DNA of 14,797 nucleotides from JBOGXF01 sp050694275 (GTDB lineage Bacteria > Actinomycetota > CADDZG01 > WHSQ01). The translations under genes were made by a program, and so were the position numbers. Positions 1 through 6,525 of this stretch are shown here, in pieces. The stretch spans positions 1-14,797 of the forward strand of contig JBOGXF010000045.1 of NCBI GenBank assembly GCA_050694275.1. The letters are read 5' to 3'. Every line of letters starts with the position of its first letter. Position 1 is the first letter of the stretch. The notes under the pieces were generated by a model. It saw only the letters and a list, made by a program, of their open reading frames with translations, did no database searches and was not told the origin of the DNA.

Positions 1-1
1 G

Positions 2-352
2 GCCCGTCAGCCGTGGCCCGTGAATGTTCTTGCTCTGGCTGCCCTGACGGCGTGTGCGCGCCGTCCCGATACCGCCGAGGTCGTTGCCCGAGAGGTCGCG
101 CAGGCCAGGAATGATCTGGTCGCGGGCTTGCAAGAGATCTCCGGGATCCAGGTCTGGCCGTCGGTCGCGAACTTCGTGCTGATCCAGGTTCCGGACGGGC
201 CCGCCGTCTACCGGGAGCTTGGCATTCGGGGGATCGCGGTCCGACGCGCGGAGACGTTTTCGGGTCTCTCCCACGACCATCTGCGCGTGGCCGTCCGGAC
301 CCCGGAGGACAACGGCGCGCTCCTAGCCGCGCTGAGCGAGTTCTTCGCATGA
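2..352 (+). CDS. cobC: CobC/CobD-type threonine-phosphate decarboxylase (PLP aminotransferase fold), 3' part
   Basis: The gene enters from the left edge, so only about the last 116 residues are present. The visible part starts with RQPWPVN, a segment typical of the substrate-binding region of HisC/CobD-type PLP enzymes. It continues with VWPSVANFVL and ends with HLRVAVR, which carries the conserved arginine that binds the substrate carboxylate. CobD enzymes decarboxylate L-threonine O-3-phosphate to aminopropanol phosphate, the linker added to cobyric acid in cobalamin synthesis. The closest resemblance I recognise is to actinobacterial Rv2231c/CobC-like proteins. HisC is the main alternative, because the two families are hard to separate from the C-terminus alone. 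The neighbouring cbiZ, whose start overlaps this stop (ATGA), favours the cobalamin role. The catalytic lysine lies outside the window. An internal GTG at 20 is not the real start, since the conserved sequence runs through it. Confidence 0.8.
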   Translation, partial: ARQPWPVNVLALAALTACARRPDTAEVVAREVAQARNDLVAGLQEISGIQVWPSVANFVLIQVPDGPAVYRELGIRGIAVRRAETFSGLSHDHLRVAVRTPEDNGALLAALSEFFA

Positions 353-981
353 AGATCGAGGTTCGCGAGGCGGGTCTGGTGGTTGAGCTCGCCTCGTCCC
401 AGCGTTGTCTTTCGAATGGGGTGCTGGGCGGTGGTCTCGGCGAAATCAAGACATGGTTCAACGTGCAGGTCGACCTCAGCTATTCGTGCCGCGATCCACA
501 GGGTGATCTGCGGCGAGCGGCCGTGGGCCTGGAGGAGCCGGTCGTGGGCATGCTCACCGCGGCCAAGGTTGACCGCTACACAACAGCGACACAGGGTTCG
601 GCTACGACCATTGCCACTTTGGGTCTACGCCGTCCGATCGCTGCGGCCGCGCCTGTAGATCCCGAACATGTCGACATGCCCGTCGGAACGATCAATCTGC
701 TGGCCGTCGTGGACGTTGCTCTGACCGACGCGGGGCTCGTGAACGCACTTCAAACTGCGGTCGAAGCCAAGGCTCAGGCTCTTGCAGCCGCACGGGTTTC
801 CGCGGGCAACTTCGACGGGTTTGCAACCGGAACGGCGACTGACGCGATCTGCATCGCTTGTCCGCCAGGTGAGGACGTGGACTACGCGGGCCCTGCCACC
901 GCTCATGGGCAGGATCTCGCAGCTTGCGTGTACCGCACAATTCTCGGCGGGGCGACCGCATGGCAGGCGCGACGGACATGA
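349..981 (+). CDS. cbiZ: Adenosylcobinamide amidohydrolase CbiZ
   Basis: CbiZ cleaves the amide linking the aminopropanol arm to adenosylcobinamide, giving adenosylcobyric acid that can re-enter cobalamin synthesis (known for the family, first described in archaea). The 210-residue protein shows the family's landmarks in order: RCLSNGVLGGGLG near residues 19-31, a VQVDLSYSC segment, VGMLTAA near residue 65, GTINLLAVVD near residue 113, a conserved EAKAQAL helix, and ATGTATDAICIA near residues 160-170. The last of these is the strongly conserved ATGTxTD signature. The start ATG overlaps the upstream stop, so translation is probably coupled. Its place between a CobD-like decarboxylase and a BtuD-like ATPase fits corrinoid salvage: imported cobinamide is cut by CbiZ, and CobD supplies fresh linker. 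I see no missing motif or frame break. Confidence 0.9.
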   Translation: MKIEVREAGLVVELASSQRCLSNGVLGGGLGEIKTWFNVQVDLSYSCRDPQGDLRRAAVGLEEPVVGMLTAAKVDRYTTATQGSATTIATLGLRRPIAAAAPVDPEHVDMPVGTINLLAVVDVALTDAGLVNALQTAVEAKAQALAAARVSAGNFDGFATGTATDAICIACPPGEDVDYAGPATAHGQDLAACVYRTILGGATAWQARRT

Positions 982-1024
982 GCACGCTCGCGAGGTCGCG
1001 AGAGAGTGATCAGGAGAGCGAGAG

Positions 1025-1279
1025 TTGCGGATAGCGGTCGTCTCGGACGTTCACGGAAGTGCCCATGCGCTCGAAGCCGTCATCGACGACCTACGCCGGA
1101 AATCGTTAGACGTAGTCTTGCACGGCGGAGATCTCGTTGTGAATGGACCGAGCCCCGATGAAGTCGCGACGACCATTAGGGAGCTCGGATGGCGCGGCGT
1201 TCTCGGCAACACCGACGGGATGCTGTGGACTCTCAACGAGCTGACGGAACGACTTGCGCGAAAGCGCCAGGAGGGCCGC
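1025..1279 (+). pseudogene. N-terminal fragment of a YfcE-like metallophosphoesterase, in frame with the downstream ATPase
   Basis: The first ~80 residues from a TTG start at 1025 match the beginning of a calcineurin-like phosphoesterase. The D-x-H metal motif is at residues 8-10 (SDVHGS), GGDLV is at 34-38, and GNTD at 61-64 corresponds to the GN(H/T)D motif. An AGGAG at 1012-1016 could serve as its ribosome-binding site. The family normally continues for another 80-160 residues to a GHxH metal-ligand motif. Here the homology stops near residue 78, and an ABC ATPase begins a few codons later in the same frame. Without the C-terminal histidines the fold cannot form a complete two-metal site, so phosphoesterase activity is unlikely. 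I read it as a deletion remnant. If the TTG is used, it gives a 355-residue fusion with the ATPase. Confidence 0.7.
1269..1274 (+). promoter_or_regulatory. Consensus Shine-Dalgarno inside the fused frame, marking the ATPase start
   Basis: AGGAGG lies five bases before the GTG at 1280. This is better than the site before the TTG at 1025. It falls exactly where phosphoesterase similarity ends and ABC ATPase similarity begins, so it is probably the native ribosome-binding site of the ATPase gene that survived the upstream deletion. Confidence 0.75.
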
Positions 1280-2092
1280 GTGACCGCCATCGAGCTGATC
1301 GACGTTTCCGTCGCCTACGACGGACCTCCGGTGCTCACCGGGCTCAGCCTCCGCGTCTTCCAGGGAGAATGGATCGGTCTCATCGGACCGAACGGCGCGG
1401 GAAAGACCACCATGCTGCGTGCGATCGCGGGTCTCGTCTCGTACGCCGGCAGAGTCTCGCTTACCGATGCGGCTGTTTCCACTCTCACGAGACGCAGGCT
1501 CTCCCAGCTCGTGGCATACGAGCCTCAGCGACCTTTGATTCCCACATCGATGACCGTGACTGACTACCTGCTGATGGGCCGAACCCCCTACATCTCTTAC
1601 CTCGGGACCGAAAGCCGGCACGATCTGCAAGTGGTGAACGAGGTGCTCGAACGCCTCGAACTGGCTCCGTTCGCGGACAGGCCCCTCGGCTCGATGTCGG
1701 GAGGTGAGGTCCAGCGGGCGGTCTTGGGCCGCGCCCTCGCCCAAGAGGCGCCGCTGCTGCTGCTGGACGAGCCGACCGCCGCCCTCGACGTTGGACACCA
1801 GCAGCAGGTTCTCGAGCTCATCGACGAGCTCAGGTTCGAGCACGCGCTGACGGTTATCAGCGCGGTGCACGACCTCACGCTCGTCGGGCAGTTCGCCGAC
1901 CGGTTGCTGCTTCTCTCGGGCGGGCGGGTGGCGGCCGAGGGTACGGCCCGCGCGGTGCTCACCGAGCGCGCCATCGCGGAGCACTACGGGGCTTCCGTCC
2001 GGATCCTGGAGGGACCGGACGGCTCAGTTCTGGTGATACCGATGAGATCCGAGCGGCGTCTGGCGATAGCCGCAGAGGAGACGCGTGGATAA
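1280..2092 (+). CDS. btuD: BtuD/FecE-type ABC transporter ATP-binding protein, probable corrinoid importer
   Basis: From the GTG at 1280 this is a 270-residue ATPase of the iron-siderophore/vitamin B12 importer class. It drives a BtuC-like permease by hydrolysing ATP on the cytoplasmic face. Walker A (GPNGAGKTT) is at residues 36-44, the Q-loop region (YEPQRPLIP) near 80-88, the ABC signature (MSGGE) at 139-143, Walker B (LLLLDEP) at 159-165, and the H-loop histidine (AVHDL) at 197. The length fits the family (about 250-275). Adjacent cbiZ and cobC suggest corrinoid as the cargo, but siderophore or haem importers have nearly identical ATPases. The permease and binding-protein genes are not in the window. 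The frame is open upstream to 1025 through a phosphoesterase fragment, so a fused product is possible. It converges with the next gene, with nine bases between the stop codons. Confidence 0.85.
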   Translation: MTAIELIDVSVAYDGPPVLTGLSLRVFQGEWIGLIGPNGAGKTTMLRAIAGLVSYAGRVSLTDAAVSTLTRRRLSQLVAYEPQRPLIPTSMTVTDYLLMGRTPYISYLGTESRHDLQVVNEVLERLELAPFADRPLGSMSGGEVQRAVLGRALAQEAPLLLLDEPTAALDVGHQQQVLELIDELRFEHALTVISAVHDLTLVGQFADRLLLLSGGRVAAEGTARAVLTERAIAEHYGASVRILEGPDGSVLVIPMRSERRLAIAAEETRG

Positions 2093-2101
2093 AGTCGCCG
2101 G

Positions 2102-2944
2102 CTACCGCCGCTTCTTCACGACGATCCGACCGCACATTCCAATGCACTCGTCGCCGACGAGGAGGGAATGCTCAACCCCGGCAAAGGCGAAGTCGCATCG
2201 GTAGAGGTACTCGCCGGGCCGGCGGAAGACAAAGCCGACCTTGCCGTCGACCGGAAGGTGCATCGTGTCGACGTCTTCCCATGGTCCCCCGTACGAGGTG
2301 ACGTGGTGGTCGGATCCCGTCTCGTTTCGCCACTCGACCTTGTCTCCGACGGAGATTTCAAGCTCGCTCGGGTCCCACTCCCAAAGCGGGGTCACCGGCC
2401 CTCCGACCGCATCAACCCTGTGGGTGGTTCGCTTTTTACCTCGCGCGCTCGCGGAGTTGTTGCGGCGCAGTTTCGTCGCTCCGTTCTTCTTCGTGACGAA
2501 GTCGAAGTTGACCGTGACCTCGGGCTCGCCCAGCCAGTTGCACGCGACCATTTGCACCCGCTGGTGGCGATTCACGGAAACCGTCAACCGCTCCTCGCCA
2601 TCGGCTCCTTCGAGTATCTGGGCGTTGTCGGACACTCCGAGCTGCTTACCGCCGGTCCCGACGACGTAGACGTCCCAGTCCCCGGACAGACCCTCGAGGT
2701 GGACACTCAATGCGCCGGGCGCGGGGGCCTCGAACGGCTCGGACACCTTGTGGATCCCGTCAACTCCAGCAAGGCAACTGGCCTTTTGCGGGTAGTAGAT
2801 GTCGGCTTCCATCATGGGGAAGGGAAGGGCCCGCGCGACGAACGACCCCTGGTCCCTGCCGTCTCCGGCGCCGACGGGCGGGGCCGGAAGCAGCGGAAGG
2901 GCGAGCACGGCCACGAGCGCAACAAACCGCTTTCCCACAGGCAC
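2102..2944 (-). CDS. Secreted cupredoxin (plastocyanin-like) with an N-terminal PPC-like domain
   Basis: The 280-residue product starts with a classic signal peptide (basic MPVGKR, hydrophobic core to about residue 20, likely cleavage after PPVGA). Residues ~65-135 resemble a small beta-sandwich of the pre-peptidase C-terminal type (GDWDVYVVG). Residues ~190-276 form a cupredoxin domain: ELEISVGDKVEWRN, a first copper histidine in SDHHVTSY (213 or 214), GEYLYRC with Cys250, His259 and Met270. This is a type 1 copper site that would bind and transfer electrons or copper outside the cell. The Cys-to-His and His-to-Met spacings (9 and 11) are longer than the usual 2-5. Two extra cysteines (267, 271) flank the methionine and could form a disulfide. 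The GTG at 2944 has AAGGGG upstream. The domain call is firm; the physiological partner is unknown. Confidence 0.78.
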   Translation of the reverse strand: MPVGKRFVALVAVLALPLLPAPPVGAGDGRDQGSFVARALPFPMMEADIYYPQKASCLAGVDGIHKVSEPFEAPAPGALSVHLEGLSGDWDVYVVGTGGKQLGVSDNAQILEGADGEERLTVSVNRHQRVQMVACNWLGEPEVTVNFDFVTKKNGATKLRRNNSASARGKKRTTHRVDAVGGPVTPLWEWDPSELEISVGDKVEWRNETGSDHHVTSYGGPWEDVDTMHLPVDGKVGFVFRRPGEYLYRCDFAFAGVEHSLLVGDECIGMCGRIVVKKRR

Positions 2945-2949
2945 ATACC

Positions 2950-2963
2950 CCTTGGTTACAAGG
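2950..2963 (-). promoter_or_regulatory. Small hairpin overlapping the cupredoxin ribosome-binding site
   Basis: On the - strand the leader reads CCTTG-TAAC-CAAGG directly before GGTATGTG. The five-base arms are perfect, and the downstream arm contains the AAGG of the Shine-Dalgarno (AAGGGG). The stem could partly hide the ribosome-binding site, but it is short. Confidence 0.3.
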
Positions 2964-3065
2964 CCGTCGTGGGTGTAGTTAGACGCCGGGGGCCGGATTC
3001 CCGCTCGCAGGCTCCGAATCTTCGATATTTCGGGACCTCCGAGAGATTTATGGGGGATAGGTGCG

Positions 3066-3494
3066 TCACTCCAGCGTTGTCCGACCGTCCTCGTGTACCG
3101 TCCAGCTTGGGTTGTGGGCCACCTCCCACGGATGGCCGTCCGGGTCGATGAACACCCCCGAGTAGCCGCCCCAGAACGTCTTGTCGCCGGCTCGCGCGAT
3201 CGTCGCTCCTGCGTCGCGGGCCTGGACCAACACGGCGTCGACTTCCTCGGGCGACCGAACGTTATACGCGAGAGTCACGCCTCCCCAGCCGCCGCCGTCT
3301 TTTACACCACTGTCCTCGGCAAGCTTCCCGCGGTCCCAGATCGCCACGATCATGCCGCCGGTCTGGAAGAAGACGACGTGGTCGGTTTCGTCGTCGACGC
3401 CGCCATCGACGTGCCACCCGAGTGCCTCGTAGAAGGCTCGCGCGCGCCCCACGTCGCCGACTCCGAGCGTGATCAGGCTCAGGCGCTGCTCCAC
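3066..3494 (-). CDS. VOC (glyoxalase/bleomycin-resistance fold) family protein
   Basis: This is a single-gene VOC-superfamily protein of about 142 residues with two beta-alpha-beta-beta-beta modules. The first module opens with LITLGVGDVGRARAFYEALGW. The second holds AYNVRSPEEVDAVL and the hallmark ending FIDPDGHPWEVAHNP, whose glutamate is the usual metal ligand position. Members act as metal-dependent isomerases, dioxygenases or resistance proteins, and no substrate can be assigned here. An ATG at 3500 directly abuts AGGAG (3505-3501) with no spacer. The in-frame GTG two codons later (3494) has a six-base spacer and is the better start. It is transcribed away from the LVIVD gene, with about 125 bases between their starts. 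Confidence 0.85.
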   Translation of the reverse strand: MEQRLSLITLGVGDVGRARAFYEALGWHVDGGVDDETDHVVFFQTGGMIVAIWDRGKLAEDSGVKDGGGWGGVTLAYNVRSPEEVDAVLVQARDAGATIARAGDKTFWGGYSGVFIDPDGHPWEVAHNPSWTVHEDGRTTLE

Positions 3495-3508
3495 CGACAT
3501 CTCCTCTC
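3495..3508 (-). promoter_or_regulatory. Ribosome-binding site that decides the VOC start
   Basis: On the - strand GAGAGGAG occupies 3508-3501 and is followed at once by ATGTCG and then GTG. A Shine-Dalgarno touching the ATG cannot position it well, whereas the GTG at 3494 sits six bases away. Confidence 0.5.
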
Positions 3509-3618
3509 GTCAACCATATGTCCCTAACTCCTTGCCCGCTGTCCCGAACCAGAAGGAGCGCGCCCAGGAACGGCGAACACAACCGCTGACGCATCGTTCA
3601 CGAGAGGAGCCAAGCGAC

Positions 3619-4794
3619 ATGCGGGGGCGCGGCAGTCCAACGGACGCGGTCAAAAGGATCTCGACCGTAGCGCTCGCCGCAGTATTGGTGGCCGCCGGAC
3701 CCGCACAGTCGCAGTGGGAGCCGACTCCTGCCGGCTGGGTAAAGGGCTCGATCGAGCTCGTAAGAAACGTGCCCACCGAGGGGCCGAGCGCCATCAGTCT
3801 TGAGCTCTATGGGCGGTACCTCTACACGACAACGTGGCACTCCTTCTCGATCTATGACGTATCGGATCCCATCAACCCCGTGCTTCTGTCGCACACCGAG
3901 ACAGGGCCTTCGATCTTCAACGAGAAGCCGCAGACCGATGGAGAGATTTTGCTCGTATCGCGAGATCAGGCCGCGGTTCTTGAGATCTGGGATGTAAGCG
4001 ATAAGGAAGAACCGTCCTTGTTTTCGACTTACGGCGACAATGGCCGTAACCACATCTGGGAGTGCGTGCTCGACTGCGATTACGCCTACGGGGCGCGAGG
4101 CGCGATCCTCGATCTCCGCGATCCTTCGTCGCCACGCCCTGCCGGAGACTGGGCAAAGGGCCGCCAGATCCTGTTTTTCCACGACATCGAGGAGGTCGCG
4201 CCCGGCGTGGTTATAACGGGATCGGTCCCGATGCTTCAACTGGACGCCCGCATACGTCCGGCGCGGCCGCGGCTGGTGCGCACCATTGCCCCCAAAACCA
4301 CCACTCCGACGCGGCAGTACGTCGTCGTCGGTCCGCAGGCTTCATCGATACCGGCCCGGGTGCGATGGCCCGGCGCCGCCCGCGAGCGCTTTCTGTTGGT
4401 TTCCATGGAGACGCCTTTCTCCGGCGAATGCAACGATCAGTCCGGCGGGTTCTACACGTTTGACGCTCGACGTCGGTTCCGGGTCGCGGACGAATACATC
4501 ATCTCGACCAACGGCACCTATAGCGATGGCTCCGCTCCCCACAACGTCGTCGGATGCTCCGCCTACGCAATCGACGACAACCCCGCTTTCAACCGCAACG
4601 GGCTGGTCGCCGTCAGCTGGTTCGAGCAGGGTCTTCGCATCCTGCGCGTGAACGACCGGGGCCGGATCAAAGAGATCGCGGGGATGATGGCGCACGGGAC
4701 TTCTGCCGCCGAGCCGGTGTGGGTCGACGAAGAGATCGTCTACGTCACCGATCTCAACCGTGGCCTTGATATCTATCGAGTGGGCAGCAATTAA
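3619..4794 (+). CDS. Secreted LVIVD-repeat beta-propeller protein
   Basis: The 391-residue product has a signal peptide (hydrophobic VALAAVLVAAG near residues 17-27, likely cleavage around AQS-QWE). The mature part contains repeated blade-like segments of the LVIVD type: GRYLYTTTWHSFSIYDVSDP, VLEIWDVSDKEEP, YGARGAILDLRDPSSP and, near the end, IVYVTDLNRGLDIYRV. LVIVD proteins are extracytoplasmic propellers of mostly unknown binding role. The ATG at 3619 is chosen because GAGAGGAG lies upstream and the signal peptide follows at once; an upstream extension to 3469 would bury the signal peptide and overlap the divergent VOC gene. Two cysteine pairs (ECVLDCDY, and GECNDQ with VVGCSAY) suggest disulfides, which fits an exported protein. 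The function is not assigned. Confidence 0.72.
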   Translation: MRGRGSPTDAVKRISTVALAAVLVAAGPAQSQWEPTPAGWVKGSIELVRNVPTEGPSAISLELYGRYLYTTTWHSFSIYDVSDPINPVLLSHTETGPSIFNEKPQTDGEILLVSRDQAAVLEIWDVSDKEEPSLFSTYGDNGRNHIWECVLDCDYAYGARGAILDLRDPSSPRPAGDWAKGRQILFFHDIEEVAPGVVITGSVPMLQLDARIRPARPRLVRTIAPKTTTPTRQYVVVGPQASSIPARVRWPGAARERFLLVSMETPFSGECNDQSGGFYTFDARRRFRVADEYIISTNGTYSDGSAPHNVVGCSAYAIDDNPAFNRNGLVAVSWFEQGLRILRVNDRGRIKEIAGMMAHGTSAAEPVWVDEEIVYVTDLNRGLDIYRVGSN

Positions 4795-4811
4795 CCGATC
4801 CGGACTCGGTT
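4793..4811 (+). terminator. Weak inverted repeat just after the LVIVD stop codon
   Basis: AACCGA (4793-4798) pairs with TCGGTT (4806-4811) around a seven-base loop, beginning inside the TAA stop. No run of T follows, only CTTGG, so this is at best a weak or factor-assisted terminator. Confidence 0.25.
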
Positions 4812-4920
4812 CTTGGCGGATGCCCCCTGCGCTTGGCTCGGCATTTTCACCGGAGGCTGCCACATAGGTCATCATCTCGTGCGAAGGCGTCCTCTTGCCA
4901 CCGAATCCGAGGGAGGTCCG

Positions 4921-5562
4921 ATGAGCAAGTTGAGGTTTCAAATCGCGGTCTCGCTGGACGGATACGTCGCCGGCCTCGACCAGAGCGAGGAGAACCCGCT
5001 TGGCGTCGGTGGCGAAGATCTGCATCAGTGGATCATTGAGCTCGAGGCGTGGCGCAAGCCGCACGGCCAGGAGGGCGGCGAGGTCAATGCCAGCACCCCG
5101 GTGGTCGAGGAAATTCAGTCGAACGTCGGCGCGACCGTGATGGGCCGCAACATGTTCGGGGGAGGGCCCGGTCCGTGGAGCGAGGATCCTCCCTGGAACG
5201 GCTGGTGGGGGGACGACCCTCCCTTCCACAGGCCGGTCTTCGTGCTCACACACCACCCCCGCGAGCCATTGGAGATGAAGGGAGGCACCACCTTCTTCTT
5301 CGTCACCGATGGCATCGAGTCCGCGCTCGAGCAGGCGAGACGGGCCGCGGGTAGCCAGGACGTGCTGCTCGGAGGAGGGGCCAGCGTCGTACAGCAGTAC
5401 CTCGCCGCCGGGCTGGTCGATGAGTTCGACCTCCACGTCGTCCCGATCCTGCTCGGCGACGGCGAGCGGCTGCTCGAGAACGTCGGCGACCTCAGGATCG
5501 AGCAGCTGCGCGCGATCGAGGCACCGGGCGTCACCCACATCAAATACCGCGTCGTCAGATAG
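4921..5562 (+). CDS. Dihydrofolate reductase-family protein (RibD C-terminal domain, YyaP type)
   Basis: The 213-residue protein belongs to the RibD_C/dihydrofolate reductase fold, NADPH-dependent reductases of which only some act on folates or pteridines. Visible landmarks are FQIAVSLDGYVAG (residues 6-18), GATVMGRNMFGGG (the MGRxT/M nucleotide-binding turn), PVFVLTHHPRE, and GGGASVVQQYLAAGLVDEFDLHVVPILLGDGERL, the C-terminal cofactor-binding part. The ATG at 4921 follows GAGGGAGG at an ideal distance, and the family begins at exactly this MSKLRFQIAVSLDGY. Open frame continues upstream to 4813 without family similarity. It stands alone, with 126 bases before it and 119 after. Substrate unknown; it is not a clear folA. 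Confidence 0.87.
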   Translation: MSKLRFQIAVSLDGYVAGLDQSEENPLGVGGEDLHQWIIELEAWRKPHGQEGGEVNASTPVVEEIQSNVGATVMGRNMFGGGPGPWSEDPPWNGWWGDDPPFHRPVFVLTHHPREPLEMKGGTTFFFVTDGIESALEQARRAAGSQDVLLGGGASVVQQYLAAGLVDEFDLHVVPILLGDGERLLENVGDLRIEQLRAIEAPGVTHIKYRVVR

Positions 5563-5598
5563 ACAAGGACCCGACGGCAGCGGGCACGCCCGAGAAGC

Positions 5599-5643
5599 TC
5601 TTTTGGCCGTTGACCACACGCCATGTAGTCAGTGGCCAAAAGA
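5599..5643 (+). repeat. Long hairpin between the DHFR-family and DUF1697 genes
   Basis: TCTTTTGGCCGTTGAC (5599-5614) and GTCAGTGGCCAAAAGA (5628-5643) form a 16-pair stem around a 13-base loop. Fourteen pairs are Watson-Crick, and the two inner exceptions become G-U wobbles in the + strand RNA but mismatches in the - strand RNA, so the structure favours a + strand transcript. No U-tract follows. It could be a processed 3' end, an mRNA-stabilising stem of the upstream gene, or a dispersed palindromic element. Confidence 0.65.
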
Positions 5644-5681
5644 TCGAGGGGCAGTCGACGAGTGGTTAAGGTCGAGCCCTG

Positions 5682-6227
5682 ATGAAATACGCAGCCTTGC
5701 TTCGTGGCATCGGCCCCTCCAACCCGAACATGCGTAACGAAAAGCTCCGCGGAGTCTTTCAAAAGCTTGGTTTTCACGACGTGCAGACGGTGATTTCGAG
5801 CGGCAACGTACTTTTTGAAAGTCCCTCGAAAGATACAAAGGCCCTCGAAACTGCAATTGAAGAAGCGATCCAAAGGCAGCTCGGCTTCACCAGCACCACG
5901 ATCATCCGAAGCCACCAGCAATTGAGGCGGCTCGTGGGCAGTAACCTGTTTGAGGGTATCGAGGACAGTCCGACAACCCGGTTGAACGTTACATTCCAAA
6001 AGGAAAAGCGAAGAACCAATCTGCAGTTTCCGTACCGCGCGGAAAAGAGGGGCTATACGGTCGTAGGCACGCATGGCCGCGAAGTCTTCAGTGTGGTCGA
6101 TCTCACAGGAGCCTCAACGTCCGATCTCATGGCTTGGCTCGAGAAGCAGTTCGGCAAAACAATCACTACCCGCACATGGAAGACCGTCGGGAGGATATTG
6201 AACAGACTAGATGCAGCCGGGCGGTAA
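5682..6227 (+). CDS. DUF1697 family protein
   Basis: The 181-residue protein matches DUF1697 from end to end: MKYAALLRGIG at the start, LRGVFQKLGFHDVQTVISSGNVLFES at residues ~23-48 (the conserved SGNV block), a helix TAIEEAIQRQLGF, and WLEKQFGK followed by TTRTWKTVGRILN near the C-terminus (the conserved TxRNWxTxxK-like block). The biochemical function of the family is unknown. The ATG is preceded by AAGG ten bases upstream. It appears lower in GC and richer in lysine and AAA/AAG codons than its neighbours, which together with its position beside transposase relics suggests recent acquisition (inference). The gene ends about 40 bases before the ISAzo13 remnant. Confidence 0.85.
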   Translation: MKYAALLRGIGPSNPNMRNEKLRGVFQKLGFHDVQTVISSGNVLFESPSKDTKALETAIEEAIQRQLGFTSTTIIRSHQQLRRLVGSNLFEGIEDSPTTRLNVTFQKEKRRTNLQFPYRAEKRGYTVVGTHGREVFSVVDLTGASTSDLMAWLEKQFGKTITTRTWKTVGRILNRLDAAGR

Positions 6228-6264
6228 CCCAGCGCACTCACGTCCGAGCACTCCCTCGCGGCAG

Positions 6265-6522
6265 CCGATGAGTTTCGCTGCCTTCATCACCATGAACTGG
6301 CGAGGCCGGCCTCTCGTGTCGTACCGCACCATCGTCGAGCTCATCGCCGCGACCGCAACCAAGAAGGGGTTGCGCATCCGAGCCGAGCGCGACACGCAGA
6401 CGTACCCGACCGGTGTCAAGACGACCGACGCCGAGCTCGCGGCCGTTCCCCTCGCCCCGCATGACTGGCATGGCGAATGGAACTACACGATCAGCTCAAC
6501 TGCCCAATCAATCGAGCGGTGA
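6265..6522 (+). pseudogene. C-terminal remnant of an ISAzo13-type transposase
   Basis: Only about the last 80 residues remain. From FAAFITMNWRGRPLVSY through TVELIAATATKKGLRI and DTQTYPTGVKTTDAEL to HGEWNYTISS the sequence follows the C-terminal end of ISAzo13-family transposases, which finish with the characteristic WNYTI. The family's NPIEHR active-site motif, which should lie just upstream of this block, is not recognisable, and the 300 or more residues before it are absent. Open frame extends to 6211 but the added residues look random. The remnant cannot transpose. It ends four bases from the stop of the converging ISLre2-type relic. Confidence 0.72.
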
Positions 6523-6525
6523 GCC

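Noticed and set aside
3469..3618. Upstream extension of the LVIVD protein
   Set aside because: The ATG at 3619 has a good ribosome-binding site and starts a signal peptide; the extension would overlap the divergent VOC gene.
4342..5619. Long - strand open frame opposite the LVIVD and DHFR-family genes
   Set aside because: It is a shadow of two + strand genes with recognisable families, and no domain is visible in the translation.
5651..5690. GAGTGGTTAAGG at 5660-5671 within a segment resembling the 5' half (acceptor and D-arm) of a tRNA-Ser
   Set aside because: Only a three-pair D-stem can be drawn. The following bases give no anticodon stem, and no variable arm or TPsiC arm follows; the DUF1697 start lies there instead.
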